The notes: generated by a model from the letters alone, not told the origin. A stretch of DNA of 64,000 nt from Gnetum montanum (GCA_015680685.1 MNCI01007982.1:177148-241147); one strand, 5' to 3'; shown: positions 33,205 through 44,800, counted from the stretch's first letter. Made by a program: numbers and translations.

Positions 33205-33939
33205 CTAGGTTTTTCTACTATAGATAAGGTCTCTAAATGTAGTATCCATCCAATTTTGAAAGAAAATAGTATATGCAGGGATACTAGTTGTCTTTTTCAT
33301 TTGTAATGTATAAATGTATTCTATTGGACTGGAAGAGGAAGATGAACTCTGTCCAATTTTTTTATTTTTTTTGATAAGATCATATTTCTTCTTTTCGTCT
33401 CTTTCTATATTTGCAATAGTCTCATAATACGGATTTATTAGATTTTCATCTAGCTTCCCTTTGTCTTGTCTAGTGTTCATGTGAATACTTAATGATCCTA
33501 TAAGTGTGTTACATTTAGTACAATGATATTGGTTATCTATTTGTTTCAGGGTTGAATGTGTACATGATGGATCTCCAGAATAGGTAGATGATTTTGGTGT
33601 TTCATCTTTTGATTCGTCTGAAGAGGATTCATCTAATTCAACTAAACGGGCTTTTAATTTTTCTCTTTTTTCAAGATGACCTTTAACCTCAGCTGGTAAG
33701 GCTCTAGACTATGCAACTGTATCTAATAATTGTTGATGTAATGTTGCTAAACTCTGTTTTAGTTCTGTCATCTCGGCTAAAGCTTTAGGAGATGCTTCTC
33801 CATATTCTCTAGGACATTCCTTAGGAGGAGATAGATAAGGATGCTTTATCAATACTGGTTTAGATTTACTAAATATATTTTTTCTTTTTTGATGTAGGTG
33901 ATCTAGAGGATCTATATCTATGAATTTTGGAGGTAACAA
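33205..33939 (-). pseudogene. Caulimovirid linker between movement protein and coat protein
   Basis: Same frame as the movement protein. It starts with a Pro/Lys-rich segment and a short heptad-like helix (about 33790-33720), then Glu/Ser-rich sequence, a small Cys/His motif CTKCNTLIGSLSIH near 33490-33530, a run of seven Ser and the start of the CP-like domain (FFQNWMDTTFRDLI at about 33220-33265). One in-frame stop lies at about 33706. The role of the Cys/His motif is unknown. Confidence 0.65.
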
Positions 33940-33996
33940 GTTTACCTTATACTATCTCTTGGGTCTAGAAGAAAACCATTGTGGAATGATAAGCTT

Positions 33997-34713
33997 TTAG
34001 TAAGATTCTAAGGTGTTAGACAGATTAGGGTATTGTGTATGTACTGGAAGATCTTCAATATCAATGTTAACTCCATACTCAATGTTATTGGATCCTACCT
34101 GCATTTTTTGTTCATTAAAAGAAAAGAGAATTTGGATAGAGGTATTACTAAACAACTTAAAAATCAATCTAGTAGAAATAGTAGCATAGATGGACTGGGG
34201 AAGCATATCTACAAGGAGATAGACAATGATCATCATATATTTGAAGATGTGTGGATCATGAAAAGAAAGGGTGAAATTAGGTATGGTCACAATGATGGCA
34301 TCAGTAGATAAGGTTCCTTTTTCCTGAGTGATTATGGCATCTTCAAAGGTTTTAAATCATTTGTCTATTACAGCAATCCAGTAGGGAGCTTGGAGTCTGT
34401 AGTTAAAGTGAGGATGGATATGCACTGCAATTTTAGGTAGGTGAATATAATCATATCCTTTTTCTATCCATGTCTTAACCTTGGCAATACTAAAAAATTG
34501 CAAAGCAACCAGTCTAAGTCTAGTACTAGAGATTTCAAGATCACATTTAGATAAATGCATTTCTCTATATGATTCTATCATTTTTAAACTAGATAGAGCA
34601 TATATGTCATAATGCCTAGGAACTAGAAGAGGAGCTGTACCATTAGAAGTAGAGTAGAATTCAGAGAGTCTACGAAAATAACTAGAACCTATCATCTGTG
34701 CAGGGTCTACCAT
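33997..34713 (-). pseudogene. Caulimovirid movement protein (30K type)
   Basis: The ATG at 34713, about 240 bases after the primer site, opens MVDPAQMIGSSYFRRLSEFY. The frame continues through one stop at about 34355 to 33997, with alternating hydrophobic strands and YDYIHLPKIAVHIHPHFNYR, consistent with a 30K-superfamily movement protein that widens plasmodesmata. It shares one reading frame with the following linker, so MP and CP were probably parts of one polyprotein. Assignment rests on position and general pattern. Confidence 0.68.
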
Positions 34714-34950
34714 TGTTGACTAATTGATGATGTCTACTACCTCACTATGCAACTTACAAATGCCCAACCTCAGCTTCCACTACGCAACTTACACTGACAG
34801 TCTGTATTAGCACCACGCGTCAAATGCCAATAATATTGCTACAAACATCATACAGGGAAATGGATTCTTGCTATGCTAAAGAAACTCATAATGATATACT
34901 ACTTGAATGGAAAGATCCTCATAGAATCAAAGAATTAGGACACAGAAAAT

Positions 34951-34963
34951 GCCTCTAATACCA
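34951..34963 (-). other. Caulimovirid primer binding site, tRNA-iMet
   Basis: The minus strand reads TGGTATTAGAGGC, 11 of 13 matches to the iMet complement TGGTATCAGAGCC-type site shared by all Caulimoviridae. It marks position 1 of the circular viral genome by convention. Confidence 0.78.
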
Positions 34964-35180
34964 TTTCTCAAAGTACACAGCTTTTTTTGTTAAAACCAAT
35001 ATCTATTATCTTCTTTATAAGTTGTAGAGGACTCAAAGTAGCAGGAATTCTTTCAAAGGTGCAATATGAAACACTCTAAGATATCTCTACTTGCAGACTT
35101 GCAGACTGACTTATAGACTCACAACTATGGATGCAATACTTTTTCCTTCTTCAATGATCTGGGAAGAAGGAGGAGCTTCC

Positions 35181-35187
35181 TTTTATA
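35181..35187 (-). promoter_or_regulatory. Caulimovirid TATA box
   Basis: TATAAAA on the minus strand, about 220 bases upstream of the primer site, in an otherwise mixed-composition stretch. Position and sequence fit the pregenomic RNA promoter. Confidence 0.65.
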
Positions 35188-35705
35188 GGAGATACACACC
35201 ACCTTTGGGGAGGTGCAACATCCAACATATTAATTACAACTCTTACTATTAAAGGTTTTCTTCAAGGATACTACATACTTTTTACTATAGATTTTAGACA
35301 CCTAGACATCTTTACAGATGGAAAGAGCATTATTACAACTCATCTTTCAGCATCACTATCAATAGTGGGTGATGTGCCTTCTTGTGGACCACTGGATGAA
35401 AATGATGTGATCTAGTGAGGATGAAAATTTGGTTCATGCCACTTTACACGCTAGATTCCACCTTCCTGAAAGAGGTTTCTAAATGATGGGTCATAATTAT
35501 AAGGCTCTAATGTCGATGGATGTATCTGATTTTTCCAACAGTGCTCAATAATATCTGTAGACATGGCATTCAGTACATCTTGGTATTATGCAAATTGCTA
35601 GGAAGGTTGCCAATCTATTCTTCAGTTGAGACTTGTAGTCAGGAAGTACGAAGGGCTCCTTGTCCTAAAATAAAAATAGGCCATGGTCTCTGGACAACAA
35701 TAATA

Positions 35706-36203
35706 TTAGAAATCATCATGGTTAGTAGTCCTTGTTCTTTGGATAGTAGCCCTGTCAAAATGCTTTAGAAAATAAGTAGGTTTATGGCCATATAATTCCC
35801 ACCATTGCCAAAATTTAGCACAGTCCAGAGGAAGATTTTCTAGAGGATTATTGAACTCAATATGGTAGATATGGTAATCATAGGTTTTATAATGAGGCCA
35901 ATGTAAAATGGCTCTAGGTTGACTAACATCATGAAAAATATTACCTACTTTCAAACAGGTTTTAATATGCATAGAAGGGTAAATATCTTTCAATATTGGA
36001 TTGGGATGACAGTAATAGGTATAAGAAATATGGGGAAGCAAATCTTGTTCATAACTATAATTTGCATAAAAATCCCAATCATTAAAATATCTATTATAAA
36101 TATTTTTAATTTGACTACATGAGAGGTATAATCTTGTGTATGGGCAATCCCTCACTCTGAGTTCCCATCCTTCATGCAGGAATATTTCTACACATAAACA
36201 CAC
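35706..36203 (-). CDS. Open 166-codon ORF after caulimovirid RNase H, unknown function
   Basis: Uninterrupted from a GTG-containing codon at 36203 (no in-frame ATG start is obvious; an ATG overlapping the pol stop as TAATG is in another frame) to a stop near 35706. It reads CLCVEIFLHEGWELRVRDCP at the start, later YCHPNPILKDIYPSMHIKTC and KFWQWWELYGHKPTYFLKHF; aromatic-rich, no transmembrane segment. It overlaps the pol stop (36205-36207) in a different frame, so it may be a separate ORF or a C-terminal pol domain displaced by a frameshift. No stop interrupts it, unlike all its neighbours. I do not recognise the family. Confidence 0.6.
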   Translation of the reverse strand: MCLCVEIFLHEGWELRVRDCPYTRLYLSCSQIKNIYNRYFNDWDFYANYSYEQDLLPHISYTYYCHPNPILKDIYPSMHIKTCLKVGNIFHDVSQPRAILHWPHYKTYDYHIYHIEFNNPLENLPLDCAKFWQWWELYGHKPTYFLKHFDRATIQRTRTTNHDDF

Positions 36204-36204
36204 A

Positions 36205-37488
36205 TTAGTGCTGAAATTTTCTAGTTAAGAAATCAACTAAATTATTCTTCATACCGGCTATATATTCAGTTTCAAAAGTAAAATTAGCTAAATATAAGGA
36301 CCATCGAATTAAGTGGGTATGTGCCACTTTATTTAGGTTCTTTATTTGTAAATACTTATCAAAATGTTTTAAGTCAAATCTAATAATAAATTTTTTCTCT
36401 TACAAGAATAACCTAAATTTTTCTATGCCTTTGATTATGGCAAGGAGTTCTTTATGAGTAGAATGATAATTTGATTCAGCAATGTTGAACTTGCCACTAG
36501 CATATTGGCAAAAAAAAGTTATCCCATGTAATTCTTCCTTTAAGACCACACCCCAAAATTGATCAAAATCATCGCATTCAAGGATTAAAGTATCACTTGT
36601 AGGAAGTTGTAAATATGGTAATTTAGTACATTGATCCTTGAGTCTTTGGATGGCTAGGGTATGTTGTGTAGTTCATGAACTGGCATTTCTTGTGAGTAGT
36701 TCATTTAATAATTTTTTGTCTTTAGCTAAGTCTTTGTAAAATATTGAAAGATAATTAAGGCAACCTAAAAATCTTTGTAATTTCTTTTTATCTTTCATTT
36801 CATTTGGGAAGTTTGCAATATCTTTTAAAATGTGTTCTTGCAAGGTTATTTGTCCATTTTTTATAGTTAAGCCTAAGACGTTTATTTCATCTACAGCTAT
36901 TTGTATTTTCTTTTTGGAAGGAGATAACACTAAGCTATTTTCATCTACTATATTATAAAATATGTCTAAATGTTCTAGATGTTGATTTGCATTTTTAGAC
37001 ATAATTAAAATATCATCGATATAAACTAGAATAAAAGGATATTTACCAAATATTCAATCCATATGACTTTGAAATATTGAAGGGGCTTTTTTAATACCAA
37101 ATGATAATACATTCCATTCGTATAATCCTTGTGGTACTATAAATTTCATTTTCCACTTGTCCTTTGGATAAACCTGAACTTGCCAAAATCCGGATTTAAG
37201 ATCAAACTTAGAATAAATATGTGTGCCTCTTAATCTTTGGAAAAAATCATCCTTACTAGGAATAGGATGTTGAATTGATTTGATAATATCATTTAATGGT
37301 TTATAATTGACTAGTAAACACCTTTTTCCTCGTATTACTTCAACTCTCTTATTGACATAAAAGGTAGCACAGGCAAATATGCTTGTATTGGTTTGAATTA
37401 ATCCTTTTTCTAAAAATTTTTGTATTTCCTGGGCACATTCTTCTTTAAGTTCAAGGGACATACCAATATGGTGAGCCTTAGCATTCAC
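36205..37488 (-). pseudogene. Caulimovirid reverse transcriptase and RNase H
   Basis: A single frame with few stops. The RT has CLLVNYKPLNDIIKSIQHPI, YSKFDLKSGFWQVQV, GLYEWNVLSFGIKKAPSIFQ and the catalytic VYIDDIL at about 37010-37030 (YIDD intact). RNase H follows with LILECDDFDQFWGVVL (first Asp), YHSTHKELLAIIKGIEKF (Glu) and the GMKNNLVDFLTRKF end at about 36215-36255, stop TAA at 36205-36207. The spelling of these motifs is caulimovirid, not Ty3. This is the best-preserved part of the virus. Confidence 0.9.
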
Positions 37489-37611
37489 TTTTACTCCTTC
37501 TAATAAATCAATATGACACTAATGTTGTTTTTTATATCTAAAAATAGTGGGATCATCATTGGCCAATGTTAAGAGTTTTTGTTTTTCCTTTTCAAAGTCA
37601 CTACTATGGAC

Positions 37612-38080
37612 TTATACTTGATTTCTTATCCATTTTGTATTATATTTTTGTTTTTCCGTACTTATCTCAAATCTATTGGTAGGATGGTAGTTTCTTTCTA
37701 TGATAATGGTTCCTAACTTTACATAATTCTGATTAACTGTGTAAGGTTCAAATCTATGTAGATTATCTACTCCTAGAACTAAATCATATGCTAACCAAGG
37801 CATACTATAAACATGCATAGTTTTCATTTTCTTATTTCGAAATATTAGTAGTAGCTTAAACACTTTTTCAATGGTTTTATCTATTTTGTTAAAACTTACA
37901 ACAATCTTTGGATAATTTTTCCATAAGTAATGAGGAATTATGGATTCTCTTGCTAGGCTTACTTCAGCACCTAAATCAATTAAGGTGTCTACAGGGTAAG
38001 TCTTAAATCTTGGTAATTTAATATTAAAAGTACATATTGGTGTTTGTACTTTTCCTTGTATGTTTTGGTTTACCTTAATT
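37612..38080 (-). pseudogene. Caulimovirid protease, copy A
   Basis: In frame with the RT. VDTLIDLGAEVSLARESIIP at about 37940-37995 is the active-site strand with D-L-G where copy B has D-S-G; MPWLAYDLVLGVDNLHRFEP at about 37730-37800 is the C-terminal half. The uninterrupted sequence around 37870-37890 is the empty site of the solo LTR seen in copy B. Confidence 0.82.
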
Positions 38081-39495
38081 GTATGGGTTTAAAGTCTTTC
38101 TTCTTAGTAAGAGTGTTGCATGTATTTTTATTCCTCCTCTTGTAGTTTCTTTATTTCTTTTTGTTCCATTTCTATGAATATTTGTAGCTGGCATATCCTT
38201 ACTTATCTGTATATAGATTCTTGTAGGTTAGATGAAGATGTATCTCTTTCTTCATCTTTTAACCATTGTTCTAAGTCTTCAATATTTTCAGTGTCTGATA
38301 CTTTAGGTTAACTATCTAATGAGGGTTGAATATCTTTAATAAACTTTTTTAATGCTTTTATTTCTCATTTTTTCTCTTTTACTTGTTTGTCTAATCTAAT
38401 ATACTTAGTTAAATCATCTAACGGTGTTTTCTTTAGTTTTTTTTTAGATGTCCTAGTTCTACCTCTGCTAGTGCTAGTTGATCTTCTAATTGTTTTGATT
38501 GATATTTACTTGGAGTTAGGGATGATGAATCTTTCTTATTCATGTTGTAGTAATAGACATCATCATCAAAGTTATCAAAAATTAGAAGATCATTGTACAA
38601 GGAATAAGTGTCATCATGGTCATCAACAAAAAAAACGATATCCACATCCCCCCTCTCAGAAAGAAGATCGTCAGTGTTAGAGAGAAAGAGGTCCGTGTAA
38701 GGGTTAAAAGGGATTGGATCCTGCTCGGGGTCAAAGATCTAGTCATAGTACAGTTCAGAGAGATGATGCTTTTTGATGAAATGAAGTTTTTTTGGATTTG
38801 AATTATGATGAGGACATTTAGAAGCAAAATGGGATCCACCACAATTAAAACATTTAATGTCTTTGAAAGGTCATTTTTGAGAGTGACGACAAAAATAACC
38901 GGGATATTTTTCGACATGTTTAATAGGTTTAGGATGCCATTGTTTGTTTCTAGAATGACAAGGTTGGGAAGAACAACATCTACAAGAACGGGAAGAAAAA
39001 GATGTTTTTGTGTTTTTATATTTTTCTTCAGGACATAACTCTAAACATAAATTCTTACCTAATTTTTTACTAAGATCTTGGACCAAATGTCAAGCCTATT
39101 TTGTATAACAAAGTTCTCTATTTGTTTGTTCTAGGAATTATCTTATTTGATTGAAACTTATTTATGCTAATTGTAAATCTTGTTTTTACATTTCAAATAA
39201 ATACTTGTTACAAAATGGTTGGGGAAGAAATCCAACTAAATGCTCTTTGGAATTTTTTTTCATGTGTTAACTTACCATAGTAATACCATTGTTCCATGGC
39301 ATCTAGGAATTCAGGTAAGTCTTGAATCTTGGTTAATCTAGCTTTAAAGAATCTATCTCTATAGAATTCTTCTAGAATAGCATTTAGGAATATGACTAAA
39401 GGTTTTGTCACAATCCTTTGCTTGACATTTACCAAAATATGGTTCCACCATTTTCTTAAATTTCCTCTAAAGTTATAACTAGCATTTATTATAGC
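38081..39495 (-). pseudogene. Caulimovirid coat protein fragment, copy A
   Basis: It matches 31250-32680. The zinc knuckle CFNCGGSHFASKC is at 38814-38852 and the acidic tail at about 38430-38700. The core at 39435-39208 (FLDAMEQWYYYGKLTHEKKF) is in frame with PR-RT, but two frame changes lie between. Copy A lacks about 30 bases present in copy B near 32540 and starts abruptly at about 39495. Confidence 0.8.
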
Positions 39496-39861
39496 TCCAT
39501 GGTCTCAACCTACTCCATTTAGTCGATCAAACTAGTGCTCTATATCGAGCTAAGCCTTTTGCTAAAATATGGTTTGTTTATCATTCTTGTAACTAAGAGC
39601 ATTAGTCTCTATTGGACATTTATTTCTAAATAAGTGTTTTAGTCAAGACCTTAGCTTGTATTTGGAGTTTTCAAGCTCCTGATTATTTTGAAACTTTCAT
39701 TTTGATTTGTTTAATGAATTACAATTTTACTTTTCCTTCTCAAGTTTATAATTCCAAAAATTATTTTGTTTAAATTTCCTTGTCAAATTTATTTAAATTA
39801 TCAGCATCATTGATTTCTATTTAAACATCATGTTGCCCTTTTTAGCTGAGACTATTCTTGG
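39496..39861. other. Unassigned AT-rich segment
   Basis: 366 bases between the caulimovirid and an Athila-type LTR. All three plus frames are closed within short distances and none resembles the missing G3 pol or LINE. No LTR end, primer site or repeat was recognised. Confidence 0.5.
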
Positions 39862-40837
39862 TGATGAAGCATTAAAGTGCTACATTGACATGTCCTCATT
39901 GATGTGGCCTCATTGATAAGCCCCTATCAATGAGGTTCCATTTATGTGATGTTCCCCCATTGATGGGGCTACGTTGACATAGTGTTTGCTATGTTAACGA
40001 GCCCCATTGATGCAACCCTAGAGAAAAAACTATAAATACAGGCTCCCAACCATGTTTATAAGGATTAGATTCATAGTAGTAGTAGATATCTTGTAGTTCA
40101 CTTATTTGAAAGTTAGAATAATTCTCTGAGTGCCTACAACAAAAGCTAGAAAGTGTACAGATCTTTATTCAAGCACTATTGTACCTACACCACATCAGTG
40201 TGTACAACAATAAAGATGAGCCTTTTGATCAAACCTTGCAGCACTTAGAATAGATTAATAATTTATTTATGTATTTATTATTTTCATGAAATATGTAATT
40301 AATTAAGATAAACTAGAATTTAAGCAATTAATTAATTAATTAAGGTAAACAGATTAAGTACATAAGTATGACCACTTTGAGCGTAAACACATATTTTCTT
40401 GGTAATCCCAGTAGCATCATTGCTTAGTGCACCTAGTAGTGTAGTGCTTGGTAACACAACAGTGGATATATGGGTTTAGGATGTGTATGGAAAGTGGGAC
40501 CAAATGTGTATGGAAAGTGGGACCAGATGCTTATGTTAAGATTAGTTAGAGACTAATTAAGCAATTAAATTAGATTAGTTGTTAAACTATTTCATCTCTT
40601 TACTCTAAGCACCAAAGAACCTAAAACATAAAATAATAAAACTCATATGCCTCAATTACACTTAACCATACCTTTGTACATCACAAGTGTAATTGAGAAG
40701 ACAATGAACAACCTTTAGGACAAGTTTCACTTAGAAAACTAGTGTACCAAAAACTATAGAGTCCATAGAGTTTAACCAGATCATGCATGAATGCTTCATG
40801 ATTATGGTTGGGCATAGGGGTACTTCGCTACTCATCA
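39862..40837 (+). repeat. Athila-type LTR, plus orientation (probable solo LTR)
   Basis: TGATGAAGCATT to CTACTCATCA, about 976 bases. It shares TATAAATA (40031-40038), the poly(A) hairpin (40161-40169 and 40209-40217) and the final 45 bases with A1 and A4 LTRs. Its U3 carries TTGATG/CATCAA-type words like the A4 LTR. Neither a primer site after it nor a polypurine tract before it is visible, and the flanks (CTTGG and CCCAG) are not a matching duplication. Confidence 0.8.
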
Positions 40838-40852
40838 CCCAGGTTTCCATAA

Positions 40853-41752
40853 TGATGAACAATCGAGTACCCCTACACTCAACTATACAAATCATGAAGC
40901 ATTCATGAAAGATTTGGTCGAATTCCATGGATTCTATAATTTTCCAGTGTACTAGTTTTCTAGGGAGTAAACTAGGCATTGAGAACGTTTGTTGTCTTCC
41001 CAACTACACTTGTGAAGATCAAGGGTATGGTTTAAGTGTAATTGAGGCACATGATTTTTATCATTTTATATTTTATGGTTTTGATGCTTGAAATAAGTAG
41101 GATAGAGAATAAAGTAATTTAATTTCTACTTTAATCTAATTGGCTAACTATTTTTCAACTAATCCTAACGTAAGTATTTGGTCTCACTTATCATACACAT
41201 CCTAAACACATATAACATTGCTGGATTACCAAGCATTATGCACTATTGGTATTATCAAACATCATACACATGCTCGAAGCAGTTGTACTTATGTGTTTAC
41301 TTAATTACTATTTAGCTTATCTCGTTTAATTACTTAATCAGCTTAATTATTGAAAAACATTGAATAAATAACTAAAAACATTAAATGCATAAATAAAACA
41401 TTTAACCTATTTAGAATGTTGTAAGGTTTATCAAAAAGCTCATCTTTATTACTGCACACACTATCATGCTTAGGTATAATAGTGCTTGAATAAAGATCCA
41501 TACATTCAAAGACTCCTACTACAAGCACTCAGAAACATATTCTAACTTTTGAATGTAAAAACTGCAAGATATTTGCTACAACTATGACCAAAATGATCTC
41601 CTAAACATAGTGGGTTGACACATGTTTATAGGCAAGAACAAGCCCTACATCAATGAGGCTACATCAATGCATCAAACAATGCATTAATGTGGCCTAGTCG
41701 ATAGGGACCAATCAACGAGGCCTCATCAACCTGACCAATTCATAACTCATCA
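40853..41752 (-). repeat. A4 3' LTR
   Basis: Forward TGATGAACAATCG to AACTCATCA, about 900 bases. Minus strand: TATAAA at 41635-41640, poly(A) hairpin arms 41442-41450 and 41489-41497. U3 (41640-41740) carries ATCAACGAGGCCTCATCAAC and related words. The polypurine tract follows at once on the right. Confidence 0.88.
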
Positions 41753-41765
41753 TACCCCCATGATT
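41753..41765 (-). other. A4 polypurine tract
   Basis: The minus strand reads AATCATGGGGGTA directly before the LTR start TGATGAG, matching the A1 tract at 8586-8597. Confidence 0.82.
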
Positions 41766-41968
41766 GAACAAAAACTTGTGCTCAAGTTCTTTACAAAATT
41801 GGAAAGGTATGGGATTATTGACTAGCACATGACACAACAAAAATAACATGATAAAACTAAGTGCATTGGTGTATGAATCAACAAAATTACAAATTTTTGG
41901 TATTCATGATACAAAATTAAACACCAAACAAAAATTGCATAACATGTCCTTTGATGGTGTGAAGATAA

Positions 41969-44800
41969 TTAAAAATATGACATGGTCCTAAGCAATGGAG
42001 GCTCCTAAGACTCCAATAGACCTTCTCCAACTTTGGCTACGTGCAATGGTAGAAGATGAAAATCATCTAACAATGCTTTCATCTTCACCCTCTTACTTGT
42101 GGGTTCATGCATAGTCCATGTAGCTTTACTAATGTGGGCTAGAATGGACAGATCCTAAGGATAGGGTATTACTAGGAATAGCTCCTTAGCATTGATGAAC
42201 TAGGCAACAAATTGTTTACACTCAATGTTGAATTCCCTAATTGCATTTTGTAGCTCCTAGTAATCATTCATTCTCCTGGCTAGATTCTTGGTAGTTGATT
42301 GTTGATTGATGAATGTTGCCTTGAGAACTTAGAGTTTAGCATTTTTCATTGCAAGATTTTGCTTGGTGTCCTTGTGGTGCTTGAACTTAACCTCATATAG
42401 CATGTACAAGCTGGCCACCTTCTTTTCAAGTTTTTATTGCAACTATCCAGCAATCAGCATTGCCAAATTTTCATATCAGAGATTGGCCAGTTCCATATAT
42501 TTTTTCATTTCTTTGATTTGCAAATCCTTTATGTGGATCTCCACTTTTTTTTAGGCACTTATCCAATCAATGATAGGCTAGCACACCTCTCTTCCTTGGT
42601 GGAGTTGTTGGAGGGACTCATTTACTTTTGCCTTAATGACTTGGATATGTTTCTCATTCACCTCCTTCTACAAGTCAACCTAGTCTCTGTAGTGATTCTT
42701 GACTATCTCACATTTCAGAGCCTCATTTTTCCAAGTGACAATCTCAATGGTAGATTTATGGTGTAAGGCACAGACTTCCTCCATAGAGAGATTACAATTA
42801 TCTATTGTTAATCTCCTTAGTTTAGTATTTGCTCTAGCTCATTTCTCCTAGTATTGATAGATGAATTCTTGCACTTGTTGCTTTTGTTCATCAACATGTT
42901 ATAGGTGATGGTTTTCTATGGTCATCATTTTGTTTTTTGGGCATGTTTGAACCAAGTCCTTTTGAATTGAATAGGTCTTTGTTTCAACTATGGATTGGTT
43001 AAAGATGGCCATCACCATTCCCTTCTCAACTTGTTTTAATCACTTCTAAAGCTAATAAAAAGCTTTATCTTTTGTTCTTGTAGGGTTGATGAGTGTGTGA
43101 TCAGCAAAATGGGCATGTAATTTAGAAACTTCCATGGCTAAACGTTGGTTTTGTGCTTGAGTCATTTCAAGTTTCCTTTCCAAAATGATACATTTTCCCT
43201 TTACTTCTAGCAGCTTCAACTAGGTTGTAGTAATGTTATTCAAAAAATCAAAGATGTCCAAAATCAATTTCCTAGTTTCCACTAATCGATCCAGTAACTC
43301 TTCGGGATGGATTGCACTCAATTTTCTACTGAAAGTTCCTATAGATGTCTACACATCTCTAAGTGCAGAAACATTTGTTGCAGATGCCACAAGTGCATTA
43401 AATACCTTAACAATTCTATCAGCAACCACTTCTACAACTATCTCCTACCCTTGGTGCTGCATCACTAGTACAGTTACCTCCTCACCTTCCTCCAAGTGCA
43501 CTGAAAAGGAGGTGGCATTCCTAGATATTTCTGAAAATAAATGATGTTGAGAGAGAGACATTGTTACCTCTTGAATACTAGGATTTAACATCATGAATAG
43601 TTGCATTTTTTGGGTTGAAAATATTGGTCTACCTCCCTCCATTTGACTAATTATCTGAGCCACTTCATTGAGGTAACTCATTGTAGTTCAGTACACAGAT
43701 GGATCCCTAGCACTCATTCCCACTTGCTACTTCTACTATTGCAAGAGCTACTCTTGGATTTTACACATGAGCTCAATGGCAACATGGGCTTTCGATATTG
43801 TTTCTTGAGTAGGTGGTGGAGGTGGTGGTTGTTGCTCCTCGTTTTAACACATGGAAGATGTCTTATCTATCATCAGTTTAGACCAAGAGGCAATAGAAGT
43901 ATGCCTGATTGTGTCATTAGCATAGTAGACTATCCTTGCCCTTTTGCAAATTTTTTTGATAAGGCATGGAAAGGGTAGGGTTTTCTTTCCATATTCATTC
44001 TCTTTAAGATGCTTTTCTATCTCTAGATAGATTAATTCTAGAAGGTTTGCCAAAAATTTCCTACTTAAAGAAACACATGCATGAGTGGAGAAGGCAACCA
44101 CCTTATTAGGCCTCACCATCGAATTAAGGTGATAGGCCACTATCTTGAAGTATATGCACTTTGCTAATGTGAGCACGCCAAACTCCTTGTGGTCAAACCC
44201 ATAACATTGCTAGGTCTACTCCTTTTTTGCCTTTGGATTAGTTTGCATAGAAAGTTTTGCTATTTATGTCTTAGAATCAAGGAACCCAAGAGCTTGTGTG
44301 ATGGCTTCAATCAAGTAGGACACTTGAATGTCCTTGATCATCATATTGAAACTTGCTTTTCTATTGTTCCAGAAGAGGTACATCTCTCCCATGTCCAACT
44401 CTCCACTAAATGTGATGATTGGCCACATGGGTGAGGTTTGCAACTATGTCTTTACCTCCATTGAAGCATTGTCTAAGAATGGCCCAAAGTTTAGTTCTTG
44501 GAAAACTGAGTGTTGGACATCATAGTGCTTGATTATGTTGAGGTATGCTTATGTTAGTATGACCTCAAGTCTTGGTACAGGCCTTGGTGACTCTCCTTGC
44601 TATGATTATTTTGTTGCAACCTCTTTCTCAGGAATCTATTGAACAAATTCCACTTTAGGCTCCTCCTAAAGAGGTCTTGTTGCATGGGTTTCTTTTACCT
44701 GTTCTTGGACTTGTTCTTGCTGATCCCTTCTAACTCTAGGTCATTTCTCCCTTTGTTGAGATGGTCCTCCCTCCTATGGTCATTTCGGTCTTGGTGCCAT
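41969..44800 (-). pseudogene. A4 accessory ORF, 944 codons, coiled coil, unknown function
   Basis: A single minus-strand frame runs from ATG at 44800 to TAA at 41969-41971 (2832 bases, divisible by three) with roughly 40 internal stops but no frameshift. The N-terminal third (44560-43860) is globular with ITFSGELDMGEMYLFWN and IVYYANDTIRHTSIASWSKL; a Pro run (PPPPPPT) lies near 43825; from about 43680 to 42100 heptad-like, Lys/Glu/Leu-rich sequence such as LLEVKGKCIILERKLEMTQA suggests a long coiled coil. It sits where Athila elements carry their env-like ORF, downstream of pol, but no signal peptide or clear membrane segment is seen. The function is unknown. Confidence 0.75.

Larger units (their letters stand above)
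34714..35705 (-). promoter_or_regulatory. Caulimovirid intergenic region: promoter and leader
   Basis: About 1 kb between the ORF after RNase H and the movement protein. On the minus strand it has CCTATAAAAGG at 35179-35190 and, about 220 bases downstream, an iMet primer site at 34951-34963. This is the expected place of the pararetroviral promoter and minus-strand DNA start. No supported gene lies here. Confidence 0.75.
29937..39495 (-). mobile_element. Endogenous caulimovirid (pararetrovirus), about 1.3 units head to tail
   Basis: Minus strand, right to left: CP fragment, protease, RT, RNase H, an open 166-codon ORF, an intergenic region with TATA box and iMet primer site, movement protein, CP, then a second protease. 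The block 37615-39490 recurs at 29945-32680, about 6.83 kb away once the solo LTR is subtracted, so one circular genome unit of about 6.8 kb was integrated with terminal redundancy. MP, CP, PR, RT and RNase H in this order are diagnostic of Caulimoviridae. There is no integrase and no LTR of its own. Stops and frameshifts make it non-functional as integrated. Confidence 0.88.

Noticed and set aside
39496-39861. Continuation of G3 pol or the LINE after the virus
   Set aside because: All frames were read; no matching motif was found.
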